A DNA stretch of 30,690 nucleotides, taken from NCBI GenBank assembly GCA_964530695.1, contig CAZGYQ010000035.1:1-30690 (forward strand), written 5' to 3'. A model generated the notes under the pieces. The model was not told the DNA's origin, made no database searches, and worked only from the letters and a program-made list of their open reading frames with translations. A program made the translations under genes and the position numbers. Below, piece by piece: positions 16,649 to 23,954 of the stretch. This DNA is from VFBF01 sp964530695 (lineage in GTDB: Bacteria > Pseudomonadota > Alphaproteobacteria > Caulobacterales > Aquidulcibacteraceae). How positions within the stretch are numbered: position 1 is the first letter of the stretch; every line of letters begins with the position of its first letter.

Positions 16649-17464
16649 ATGTCCGACTGGACCCTCCCCAAAGGCGACCTCATGGCCGGCAAGCGCGGGC
16701 TCGTCATGGGCGTCGCCAACGACAAGTCGATCGCCTGGGGCATCGCCAGCCAGCTCGCAGCGCAAGGCGCCGAGATCGCCTTCACCTTCCAGGGCGAGGC
16801 GCTGGAGAAACGCGTGCGGCCGCTGGCGGAAAGCGTCGGCTCGCAGATCCTGCTCGAATGCGACGTCACCAACGACGCCCAGCTCGACGCCGTGTTCGAC
16901 AGGCTGAAGACCGTCTGGGGCGGGATCGACTTTCTGGTCCACGCCATCGCCTTCTCCGACAAGAACGAACTCAAGGGCTCGTTCGTGGAGAACACGACGC
17001 GCGAGAACTTCCTGCGCACGATGGATATTTCGGCGTTCAGCTGGGTGGCGTGCGCCAAGCGCGCCGCGCCGCTGATGAAGCCGGGCGGCTCGATGGTGAC
17101 GCTCACCTATCTCGGCGCCGAGCGCGTGCTGCCGAGCTACAACGTGATGGGCGTGGCGAAAGCGGCGCTCGAAGCCTGCACCCGCTACATGGCGCGCGAT
17201 CTGGGCCCCTCCGGCCTGCGCGTGAACGCGATCAGCGCGGGGCCGATGCGCACGCTGGCGCTGGCGGGCATCCAGGGCGGGCGCGGTCTTGTGTCCACGG
17301 GCCGCGAATGGAGCCTGATGAAGGAAGACACCAGCATGGAAGGCATCGCCGGCTGCGCGCTCTGGCTCCTGTCCGATCTCGGCCGCTCGACGACGGGCGA
17401 AGTCGTCCACGTCGACGCCGGTTTCCACGTGGTGGGACTGCCGGAGGGCGTGGACGCGGGTTGA
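16649..17464 (+). CDS. fabI: Enoyl-ACP reductase (NADH)
   Basis: Reduces trans-2-enoyl-ACP in the last step of each elongation cycle. It is a 271-residue short-chain-dehydrogenase relative with the FabI features: LMAGKRGLVMGVANDKSIAWGIA (the G-x5-SIAWGIA nucleotide loop), CDVTNDAQLD, LVHAIAFSD, and the catalytic Tyr164-x6-Lys171 pair in PSYNVMGVAKAALE, preceded by Tyr154 in TLTYLGAERV. Start ATG 16649 has GGAG at 16639-16642. An in-frame GTG at 16619 would add ten residues without a better site. It is the target class of triclosan and isoniazid-like inhibitors; no resistance substitution can be judged from sequence alone. It lies 88 bases after fabB. Confidence 0.96.
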   Translation: MSDWTLPKGDLMAGKRGLVMGVANDKSIAWGIASQLAAQGAEIAFTFQGEALEKRVRPLAESVGSQILLECDVTNDAQLDAVFDRLKTVWGGIDFLVHAIAFSDKNELKGSFVENTTRENFLRTMDISAFSWVACAKRAAPLMKPGGSMVTLTYLGAERVLPSYNVMGVAKAALEACTRYMARDLGPSGLRVNAISAGPMRTLALAGIQGGRGLVSTGREWSLMKEDTSMEGIAGCALWLLSDLGRSTTGEVVHVDAGFHVVGLPEGVDAG

Positions 17465-17522
17465 ACGACGCGCGACCGTTGAATCCGTGGTTTTCGCGCC
17501 ACGGAAATCACCGGTGTGCCGT

Positions 17523-17545
17523 TGCGGGGTTGCGCGCCGCTTTTT
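17523..17545 (+). terminator. Weak candidate terminator after fabI
   Basis: A short GCGG...CCGC stem is followed by TTTTT at 17541-17545. A separate 7-bp hairpin, TCCGTGG/CCACGGA, lies just before at 17484-17505. The T-bearing stem is only about 4 bp, so termination here is uncertain. Confidence 0.25.
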
Positions 17546-17647
17546 CGCCCCTCACGTGTGAAAGAGACACCATGAAGCGGCCCGGGGACATGGCGTTCCG
17601 GGCGGCTTGTGGATAGAATGCGCCCTTCCCCAAGGAACCCCGTCGGA

Positions 17648-18817
17648 ATGACCGAAGTCGCACTCGCCTTTTCCAATATCGACAAGCCGCGCGCAGACGC
17701 GCTGGCGCGCATTCTGAACGCCGTCGGATATGAGGTCGCCGCGCAGCCGCTGACCCCGGAAAAGGTCGATCGCGCCTCGGCGGTGCTGGCGTTCTGGTCG
17801 CCGTCTTCGATCAACTCCCAGCCGGTGCAGTCCGCCGCCTCGCAGGCGGCCTTCGCGAAAAAGCTGGTCTCCGTGCGCGCCGGGCCGGCCGATCCGCCGG
17901 CGGCCTTTGCGCTCGTCACGCTGCACGACCTGTCGAGCTGGACCGGTTCGCTGGATGCGCCGGAGCTGCGCACGCTCGTGTCGCATGTGGCCAGGATGGC
18001 CCCGCCGCCGCAGCAGCAGCAGCAACCGGCGCAGGGCCGCACCATCGGCTTCGCCGGCAACGGCTTCGATCCCTACGGCATGAATGCGCCCGCGCCACAG
18101 CGCGCGGCGGCTCCGCCGTCATCCTCGCCGCTGGCGACGGCCCGTCGCGACGCCGAAGCGACACCTGTCTCCACGCGCGAACGCGCGCCCCGGCGCGAGC
18201 GCGCCGCTGAAGAGCCGCGCCGTGCGGCAGGCGGCGGCGTCGCGCGCATGGCGTTCGGGGCCATCGCGGTCACCGTGCTCGGCGGCGGCGGCGTGGCGGC
18301 GTTCAACTATCTCAGCGCCAACGAGGGCGCGAAGTCGGCCGACGCCGATTCCGGCGCCTCGATCCTCACATCGGCGCCCTCCCCGGCCATCGAACAGCCG
18401 GCGCCCAGCGTGGCGGCGGCCGAACCGGTGGTCGATCCCGCGGCGCCTGCAGCGGATGCGGCGGAGGCCGTCGAGGTCGCGTCCAACACCTTTGCGCCGC
18501 CCGTCGCGCCTGCAGCTCCCGCGCCCGTTCCCGCAGCGACGGTCCAGGGCCGCAATGGCTGGACGGCGACACTCCCCTCCGCGCCGCCGACCCGCACGCC
18601 GACACTGACCGCGCAGACGGTCGCCGCCACCAGCGGCGCACGTCCCGCGCAACGACCTGTCCGCCTGCCGCCGATCGCATCGGCGCCGCAACCGACCGAC
18701 ATCGTCGCGATCGACAACGCCAACCTCGGCGAGGAAGAAAAGACCGCGCCCAATCCGCCGGCGCAGCAAGAGCGCGTGTGGCAACGCCCCGGCGTCACCT
18801 ACGGGCCGGACAACTGA
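17648..18817 (+). CDS. TIR-like domain protein with a membrane segment and Pro/Ala-rich tail
   Basis: A 389-residue protein. Residues about 1-115 resemble a TIR fold: strand VALAFSN, helix KPRADALARILNAVGYEV, strand ASAVLAFWSPSSI (44-55), then a helix and KKLVSVRAG. Where catalytic TIR domains have a Trp and then the NADase Glu, this one has Pro59 and Ala63, so enzymatic activity is unlikely. Next come QQQQQ, a basic low-complexity linker (150-195), one membrane segment (199-222), and a long Pro/Ala-rich tail probably outside the membrane. ATG 17648 is chosen; the frame extends a little upstream. It is monocistronic after fabI. The function is unknown; a scaffold or protein-protein role is my inference. 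Confidence 0.75.
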   Translation: MTEVALAFSNIDKPRADALARILNAVGYEVAAQPLTPEKVDRASAVLAFWSPSSINSQPVQSAASQAAFAKKLVSVRAGPADPPAAFALVTLHDLSSWTGSLDAPELRTLVSHVARMAPPPQQQQQPAQGRTIGFAGNGFDPYGMNAPAPQRAAAPPSSSPLATARRDAEATPVSTRERAPRRERAAEEPRRAAGGGVARMAFGAIAVTVLGGGGVAAFNYLSANEGAKSADADSGASILTSAPSPAIEQPAPSVAAAEPVVDPAAPAADAAEAVEVASNTFAPPVAPAAPAPVPAATVQGRNGWTATLPSAPPTRTPTLTAQTVAATSGARPAQRPVRLPPIASAPQPTDIVAIDNANLGEEEKTAPNPPAQQERVWQRPGVTYGPDN

Positions 18818-18998
18818 GCCTGTCTCGCGGCATGTGCGTGCTGCTTCACGGCGGATCGCCGCTGTCGGAAATACGAAGGTATCGAGCAAGGGAGCGCGCC
18901 GCCTCCGGCGGCGCATGGACTGTCGCGTCAAGTGCTACGGAAGGTGCGCGGCCGGAGGCCACGCGCTCCGGTCTTCACCATCTGCGGATGTGTCTTAG
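18818..18998. other. Intergenic gap with a GC hairpin
   Basis: This gap separates the convergent TIR-like gene and pnp. An 8-bp perfect stem, GCGCCGCC/GGCGGCGC with a TCC loop, lies at 18896-18914 and may slow transcription of the plus-strand gene, but no T-run follows. Nothing else was recognised here. Confidence 0.4.
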
Positions 18999-19031
18999 AA
19001 AAAACGGCGGGCCGTCGCGAGCCCGCCGTTT
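18999..19031 (-). terminator. Intrinsic terminator of the rimP-to-pnp operon
   Basis: On the minus strand an 11-bp perfect stem (19021-19031 pairing with 19002-19012), with an 8-nt loop, runs straight into a T-run (the A-run 18999-19004 on the plus strand). It sits 24 bases after the pnp stop codon and is the clearest intrinsic terminator in the window. Confidence 0.92.
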
Positions 19032-19055
19032 CCATTTTCAGCGCTGGCGCCGATA

Positions 19056-21197
19056 TCAGCCGTTGCCGACCGAGACCTTGCCGGCTTTTTCGAGGTCTTC
19101 GCCGGTTTCCTGGTCGACGGCCTTCATCGAGAGCTTGGTCTTGCCGCGATCGTCGAAGCCGAGGAGCTTCACCTTCACCATGTCGCCTTCCTTGACGACT
19201 TCGGAGGGCTTGTTGACGCGTTCGGCGCGCAGTTGCGAAACGTGCACGAGGCCGTCCTTGGCGCCGAAGAAGTTCACGAACGCGCCGAACTCGGCGACCT
19301 TCACGACCTTGCCGTCGTAGATCATGCCGACTTCCGGCTCACTGGTCAGCGACTTGATCCACTTCACTGCGGCGTCGATCGACTCCTGGCTCGGCGACGC
19401 GACGCGCACCGTGCCGTCGTCGTTGACGTTCACCTTCGCGCCCGTCTTTTCCACGATTTCGCGGATGACCTTGCCGCCGGTGCCGATCACGTCGCGGATC
19501 TTGTCCACGGGGATCTGGATCTGGCTGACCTTCGGCGCGTGCTCGTTCATCGCCGTGCGCGGGGCGGTCATCGCCTTCGCCATTTCGTCGAGGATGTGCA
19601 TCCGGCCGTCATAGGCGCGTGCAAGGGCGACCTTCATGATGTCCTGCGTGATGCCGGCCACCTTGATGTCCATCTGCAGCGACGTGATGCCCTTCGTGGT
19701 GCCCGCGACCTTGAAGTCCATGTCGCCGAGGTGATCCTCGTCGCCGAGAATGTCGGTGAGCACTTCGTAGCCGTAGTCCTCGAGCACGAGGCCCATCGCC
19801 ACGCCCGCCACGGGCCGCGTGATCGGCGCGCCGGCGTCCATCAGCGCGAGGGACGAACCGCACACCGTCGCCATCGAGGAAGAGCCGTTGGACTCGGTGA
19901 TCTCGGAAACGAGACGGATGGTGTAGGGGAAGTCCGATTCCTTAGGCAGAACCGCCTGCATGGCGCGCCATGCGAGCTTGCCGTGGCCGATCTCGCGACG
20001 CTTCGTGCCGCCGAGGCGGCCGGTTTCACCGACGCTGTAGGGAGGGAAGTTGTAGTGCAGCATGAACTTGGCCTTCACGGTCCCGTTCAGGCTGTCGACG
20101 TACTGTTCGTCTTCCGCAGTGCCGAGCGTGGCGACGACGAGCGCCTGCGTTTCACCGCGGGTGAACAGCGCCGAGCCGTGCGTGCGCGGCAGCGTGCCGA
20201 CTTCGCAGACGATCGGGCGCACCTTGTCGACGGGACGCCCGTCGATGCGCGCCTTTTCCTTGATGATGCGCGAGCGGACGATGTCGCTTTCCACGCCCTT
20301 GAACGCTTCCTTGAAGACGTTCTCGTCGAGGCCTGCGGGGTTGGCTTCGCTCTTCACGAGGGCGGCCTTGGCCTTGTCGCGGGCGGCGCCCACGGCCTTG
20401 TAGCGCTCGTCCTTCTTGGTGATCTTGTAGGCGCTGGCGATGTCGGCCTCGACGAGCGCGGCGATTTGTTTCTTCTGCGGCGCGAGGTCCACGGCCTCGA
20501 ACTCGAAGGGATCTTTCGCGGCCTGCTCGGCGAGCTTGATGATCGCGTCGATTACCGGCTGGAAGCCTTTGTGCGCGGTGTCGAGCGCGAGAAGCATCTG
20601 CTCCTCGGTGAGCTCCTTCACTTCCGATTCCACCATCATCACCGCGTCCGCCGTTCCGGCGACGACGAGATCGAGTTCGGAGTTCGCCATCTGCCCGATG
20701 GTCGGGTTCAGCACCGGCTTGCCGTCGATCCAGCCGACGCGCGCCGCGCCGATCGGGCCCATGAACGGCACGCCCGAAAGCGTGAGCGCCGCGGACGCCG
20801 CGACCAGGGAGAGAATGTCGGTTTCGTTCTCGCCATCCCACGAGAGGACGGTGACGATGACCTGCACTTCGTTCTTGAAGCCATCGACGAAGAGCGGACG
20901 GATCGGTCGGTCGATGAGGCGCGAGATGAGCGTTTCACGCTCGGTCGGGCGACCTTCGCGCTTGAAATAGCCGCCGGGAATGCGGCCCGCGGCGAAGGTC
21001 TTTTCCTGATAGTCGACGGTGAGCGGGAAGAAGTCCTGCCCCGGCTTGGCGCTGCGCGCATATACGCAGGTGGCGAGCACGGCGGCTTCGCCCATCGTGG
21101 CGAACACGGCGCCGTCGGCCTGGCGCGCGATGCGGCCGGTTTCCAGGGTCAGTTTCTTGCCGGCCCAGTCGATGGAAACGGTCTTGGTGTCAAACAT
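19056..21197 (-). CDS. pnp: Polyribonucleotide nucleotidyltransferase (PNPase)
   Basis: Phosphorolytic 3'-5' exoribonuclease, a homotrimer active in mRNA decay, here 713 residues, the normal length. It contains two RNase PH-like domains. The first has GGYFKREGRPTERETLISRLIDRPIRP. The second has RTHGSALFTRGETQAL and the catalytic acidic block DILGDEDHLGDMDFK. A KH domain (IPVDKIRDVIGTGGKVIREI) and an S1 domain (VGMIYDGKVVKVAEFGAFVNF) follow. ATG 21197 has AGGAG 8 bases upstream. It is the last gene of the operon, preceded by a palindromic repeat in its leader and followed by a strong terminator. In other bacteria pnp is autoregulated through cleavage of a leader hairpin. Confidence 0.98.
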   Translation of the reverse strand: MFDTKTVSIDWAGKKLTLETGRIARQADGAVFATMGEAAVLATCVYARSAKPGQDFFPLTVDYQEKTFAAGRIPGGYFKREGRPTERETLISRLIDRPIRPLFVDGFKNEVQVIVTVLSWDGENETDILSLVAASAALTLSGVPFMGPIGAARVGWIDGKPVLNPTIGQMANSELDLVVAGTADAVMMVESEVKELTEEQMLLALDTAHKGFQPVIDAIIKLAEQAAKDPFEFEAVDLAPQKKQIAALVEADIASAYKITKKDERYKAVGAARDKAKAALVKSEANPAGLDENVFKEAFKGVESDIVRSRIIKEKARIDGRPVDKVRPIVCEVGTLPRTHGSALFTRGETQALVVATLGTAEDEQYVDSLNGTVKAKFMLHYNFPPYSVGETGRLGGTKRREIGHGKLAWRAMQAVLPKESDFPYTIRLVSEITESNGSSSMATVCGSSLALMDAGAPITRPVAGVAMGLVLEDYGYEVLTDILGDEDHLGDMDFKVAGTTKGITSLQMDIKVAGITQDIMKVALARAYDGRMHILDEMAKAMTAPRTAMNEHAPKVSQIQIPVDKIRDVIGTGGKVIREIVEKTGAKVNVNDDGTVRVASPSQESIDAAVKWIKSLTSEPEVGMIYDGKVVKVAEFGAFVNFFGAKDGLVHVSQLRAERVNKPSEVVKEGDMVKVKLLGFDDRGKTKLSMKAVDQETGEDLEKAGKVSVGNG

Positions 21198-21275
21198 GGT
21201 CTCTACTCCTGGCGAGCGAGCCCCATGCCCGGTCGCCGCGTGCGTGTCCGAACTTCCGGATGAAGTGCGGACGGT

Positions 21276-21428
21276 CCCTTCTCCCGCCCGCGGGAGAAGG
21301 TGGCTCGTCGCGGAGCGACGAGACGGATGAGGGGTGCTGCAGGAAAGTACTGAGGCCCTGCGTCCTACGGGCCCTCACCCTGCGTTCGCATGCGCGAACG
21401 CTGTCCCTCCCCCGCTGGCGGGGGAGGG
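21276..21428. repeat. Composite palindromic repeat B in the rpsO-pnp gap
   Basis: Four hairpins are visible: CCTTCTCCCG/CGGGAGAAGG (21277-21300, loop CCCG), CTCGTCGC/GCGACGAG just after it, GCGTTCGC/GCGAACGC around an ATGC loop (about 21382-21401), and CCCTCCCCCGC/GCGGGGGAGGG (21405-21428). The two outer hairpins are not copies of each other, unlike elements A and C, so B looks chimeric. It occupies most of the 242-base gap, downstream of rpsO and inside the presumed pnp leader. Confidence 0.85.
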
Positions 21429-21439
21429 TTTCAGTCGTC

Positions 21440-21709
21440 CTACTTCCGCAGGCCGAGCTTTTCGATGATCGCCTGATAGCGGGCCGCGTCGCGGTCCTTC
21501 AGGTAATCGAGCAACCGGCGACGCTGCGACACCATCTGCAGGAGTCCGCGGCGCGAGTGGTTGTCCTTCTTGTGCGTCTTGAAGTGCTCCGTGAGATTCA
21601 CGATGCGCTCCGTGAGGATGGCGCACTGCACTTCCGGACTGCCCGTGTCGTCCTTGCCGCGGGCGTGTTCCTTGATGAGCGCGGTCTTGCGCTCGAGGGT
21701 AATCGACAT
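21440..21709 (-). CDS. rpsO: 30S ribosomal protein S15
   Basis: Primary 16S rRNA-binding protein of the small-subunit platform. The 89-residue length is exact for the family. Hallmarks are GKDDTGSPEVQCAILTERI, LTEHFKTHKKDNHSRRGLL and VSQRRRLLDYLK, which include the rRNA-contacting His, Asp and Ser positions. ATG 21709 follows AGGAG, which is part of the final codons of truB, with only five bases between the genes, so translation is probably coupled. The upstream sequence shows no obvious S15 autoregulatory pseudoknot, though this was judged by eye. pnp lies downstream beyond a palindromic repeat, the classic rpsO-pnp order. Confidence 0.98.
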   Translation of the reverse strand: MSITLERKTALIKEHARGKDDTGSPEVQCAILTERIVNLTEHFKTHKKDNHSRRGLLQMVSQRRRLLDYLKDRDAARYQAIIEKLGLRK

Positions 21710-21714
21710 CGGAT

Positions 21715-22674
21715 CTACTCCTGATCCAGGTGAAAGACGCGGGTGGGGGAGAATTTCCCCGCCCGCACGTCGCCCAGCGCCACCGCCGATCCTCCAAACA
21801 ACGCAACTGCCGCGCGGCTGGCGTCTACGCCAGCGATCGTGCGGGGTCGGAAGCGTGCTTTCAGATCCTCGATCACATGCGGAAGGAGGACGATCGGCCG
21901 GCCTTGCCGGAGCTTGAAGGCATCTTCGCCATTGACGGCCACCGCCGGGATGTCGGCCAGCGCGGTCTCAACGGGTCTGAGGGCCTCGAACGCGGCGGCC
22001 TTATGCACCAGATCTTTCAGTTCGTCGAGGCCGACGGCGTTGGCCTCGTCGAACTGGCCCACCGCCGTCCGGCGCAGGCGGGCGACGTGGCCTTCCGCGC
22101 CGAGCCTGGCGGCCAGATCGCGCACCAGCGCCCGGATGTAGAACCCCTTCCCGCTGCGCACCACGATCACGGAATGGTCGGCGTCGGGCGCGCCCTCAAG
22201 CCGCGCCTCGTGGAGCACCACCTGGCGGGCCTTCAGCTCCACGGCCTGCCCGTCGCGGGCGAGATCGTAGGCGCGTTCGCCATCGACCTTCACGGCGCTG
22301 TACTGCGGCGGGATCTGCTCGATCTCGCCGAGGAAGCCTTTCAGCGCTTCCGCCACCGCTTCGGGCGTGGGCCGCACGTCGCTCTCGGCGATGACCTTGC
22401 CCTCGCGGTCCTGCGTGTCCGTGGAGACGCCCCAGCGCACAGTGAAGCTGTAGCTCTTCTCGGCCTCCATCAGCCACGGTACGGTCTTGGTCGCCTCCCC
22501 CAGCGCGATCGGCAGGATGCCTGACGCCAGCGGATCGAGCGTGCCGGCGTGGCCCGCCTTGTTGGCATTGAACAGACGCCGCACGACGCTCACCGCATCG
22601 GTCGAGGTGAGATCCTCAGGCTTGTCGAGCACGAGCCAGCCGTGGACATCGAGACCTTTTTTCCGGCGGGCCAT
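21715..22674 (-). CDS. truB: tRNA pseudouridine synthase B (tRNA psi55)
   Basis: Makes the universal pseudouridine 55 in the T-loop of tRNAs. The 319-residue protein carries GWLVLDKPEDLTSTDAVSVV, the catalytic block GHAGTLDPLASGILP with nucleophile Asp47, SYSFTVRWGVSTDTQDREG, the PPQYSAVKVDGERAYDLAR motif and GFYIRALVRDLAARLG. A C-terminal PUA-like region follows (LRQGRPIVLL). The frame stays open upstream, but ATG 22674, after AAGAAG, gives the family N-terminus. It is separated from rbfA by palindromic repeat C. Its last codons contain the ribosome binding site for rpsO. Confidence 0.97.
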   Translation of the reverse strand: MARRKKGLDVHGWLVLDKPEDLTSTDAVSVVRRLFNANKAGHAGTLDPLASGILPIALGEATKTVPWLMEAEKSYSFTVRWGVSTDTQDREGKVIAESDVRPTPEAVAEALKGFLGEIEQIPPQYSAVKVDGERAYDLARDGQAVELKARQVVLHEARLEGAPDADHSVIVVRSGKGFYIRALVRDLAARLGAEGHVARLRRTAVGQFDEANAVGLDELKDLVHKAAAFEALRPVETALADIPAVAVNGEDAFKLRQGRPIVLLPHVIEDLKARFRPRTIAGVDASRAAVALFGGSAVALGDVRAGKFSPTRVFHLDQE

Positions 22675-22706
22675 CAATCTTCTTTCGTGTTGAAACGCGG
22701 GGAACC

Positions 22707-22895
22707 TTCCCTCCCCTCGATGGGGAGGGTCCGGTGCGAGCGCAGCGATGCGCCGGGGGTGGGGTGCGCGCTCGGAATGCGGAGATGGATCCGCGAAGGC
22801 GAAGGCGCCTCGTGCGCCGCACGCACGGAAATCGAGCGTGCACCCCACCCGACCTTCGCTGCGCTCAGGCCACCCTCCCCATCGAGGGGAGGGAA
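22707..22895. repeat. Palindromic repeat C in the rbfA-truB gap
   Basis: A perfect 23-nt inverted repeat (22707-22729 and 22873-22895) flanks the element. Each arm contains a CCCTCCCC...GGGGAGGG hairpin with a TCGA core. Inside, GGGGTGGGGTGCGCGCTCG is mirrored imperfectly by CGAGCGTGCACCCCACCC, so most of the 189 bp can fold into one rod. It belongs to the same broad class as repeat A but differs in arm sequence. Because rbfA and truB should share a transcript, the fold would lie inside an operon mRNA. Confidence 0.88.
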
Positions 22896-22909
22896 AGACG
22901 GTGCGCCTG

Positions 22910-23338
22910 TCATTCCTCTTTCTCTGGTTCGTCGTTCGCGCCGTGATCGAGATCGCGCGCGATCTCCGGCTGCTTGAGCAGCCGGTCGATGTAGTTGGCG
23001 GTGTCGTAGGACACGTCGGCGATGAAGTGCAGCTGCGGCGTGAACTTTAGATCGGCGGACTTCGCCAGGCGCACGCGCAGGAAGCCCGACGCGCGCGTCA
23101 GCGCGGCGGCGATCTTGGTGGGATCGCCAGCGCCGAGCGGGGCGACGAACGCCGTCATGTGCTTCAGGTCCGGCGAGGCGCGCACTTCGCCGACGGTGAT
23201 CGACACGCCGACGAGATCGGGATCGCGCAGGTCCTCGCGCGCGAGAATCTCCACGAGCGCATGGCGCACGAGTTCGGCCGCGCGGAGCTGGCGCTGCGTC
23301 GGTCCGGCGTTGCGCGGCGCATGATCGCGGCGGCTCAT
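22910..23338 (-). CDS. rbfA: 30S ribosome-binding factor A
   Basis: Assembly factor for the 30S subunit, needed for late 16S maturation and cold adaptation. The 142-residue protein has the KH-type fold with RQLRAAELVRHALVEIL, LVGVSITVGEVRASPDLKHM, the ADLKFTPQLHFIAD strand and SYDTANYIDRLL, a conserved family ending. The acidic tail DHGANDEPEKEE is not unusual. ATG 23338 overlaps the stop of the YcxB-like gene (ATGA). The frame continues a little upstream, but this start gives the standard MSRR-type N-terminus. It normally follows infB directly; here three genes intervene. Confidence 0.96.
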   Translation of the reverse strand: MSRRDHAPRNAGPTQRQLRAAELVRHALVEILAREDLRDPDLVGVSITVGEVRASPDLKHMTAFVAPLGAGDPTKIAAALTRASGFLRVRLAKSADLKFTPQLHFIADVSYDTANYIDRLLKQPEIARDLDHGANDEPEKEE

Positions 23339-23901
23339 GCCGCCACGTCCTTGCCTTTCGACCACGCCTCGTTGGCGCGGCGGCGCAGGAAGCGCAGTTC
23401 ATCGGCGAACGCGTTCATCGCCGTCACGTCCGCGAAGGCGCGCACGGGCAGCGCGACCGCGTTGGCCTTGTCGATGAACAGGAGGATCATGTCGGGCGTG
23501 GCCTCGATGGCGAAAATGCCGGCCCACTTCACGCGCAGCGACGAGACATCGGATTCCACCGTCACGCCGTCCTGGTCCGCCGACATGTGGAACGGCCGCA
23601 GGAACGCGCCGTCCTGGCGCAGGAGGCCTTTCAGCTGGCGACGGCGCGACCGGCTTGTGGCCGCGAACGTGAGCACGAGCGCGGTCGAGGCGCCCACGGC
23701 GATCGCCAGCGGCGTCTGCGCGCCGAGCGCGAACGTTCCCGCGTAGCCGCCGATCATGCCGACGGCGGCCGCCACGAACGGCTCCAGCCGCGACCACCAT
23801 CCGCTGGTGCGCGCGCCGCGCTTGAACAGCGCCGCCGAGAGCGTGAGAAAATCGGCCTTGTCGAGTTGCGCGGCGATGACGCGCGTCTTTATCTTTTCCA
23901 T
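23335..23901 (-). CDS. YcxB-like membrane protein
   Basis: A 188-residue protein with two adjacent membrane helices (about 39-60 and 64-82; VGMIGGYAGTFALG, then LAIAVGASTALVLTFAA), a basic loop SRSRRRQLKGLL, and a beta-rich C-terminal domain. The C-terminal region GVTVESDVSSLRVKWAGIFAIEATPDMILLFID...ALPVRAF is the pattern of YcxB-like proteins, whose function is not established. Start ATG 23901 follows GGAG with six bases between; that GGAG lies inside a tRNA T-arm-like sequence. Its end overlaps rbfA (ATGA), so it is co-translated with ribosome-assembly genes although unrelated to them by known function. Confidence 0.78.
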   Translation of the reverse strand: MEKIKTRVIAAQLDKADFLTLSAALFKRGARTSGWWSRLEPFVAAAVGMIGGYAGTFALGAQTPLAIAVGASTALVLTFAATSRSRRRQLKGLLRQDGAFLRPFHMSADQDGVTVESDVSSLRVKWAGIFAIEATPDMILLFIDKANAVALPVRAFADVTAMNAFADELRFLRRRANEAWSKGKDVAA

Positions 23902-23904
23902 CGT

Positions 23905-23930
23905 ATCTCCGCGCCGGATTCGAACCGGCG
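23905..23930 (-). other. tRNA T-arm/acceptor-like relict
   Basis: Read on the minus strand, GCCGG TTCGAAT CCGGC (23929 down to 23913) is a perfect tRNA T-arm with the exact T-loop consensus. It is followed by seven bases, GCGGAGA (23912-23906), in the place of a 3' acceptor strand, then T. No matching 5' acceptor, D-arm or anticodon arm lies upstream at tRNA distance, so this is not a working tRNA. It could be the 3' piece of a tRNA gene left by an old integration event, or chance. Confidence 0.45.
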
Positions 23931-23954
23931 ACGGTCCCTTCGCTTCAATTCAAT

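Noticed and set aside
19233..21263. Long plus-strand open frame opposite pnp
   Set aside because: PNPase is unmistakable on the minus strand, and the opposite product has no recognisable domain.
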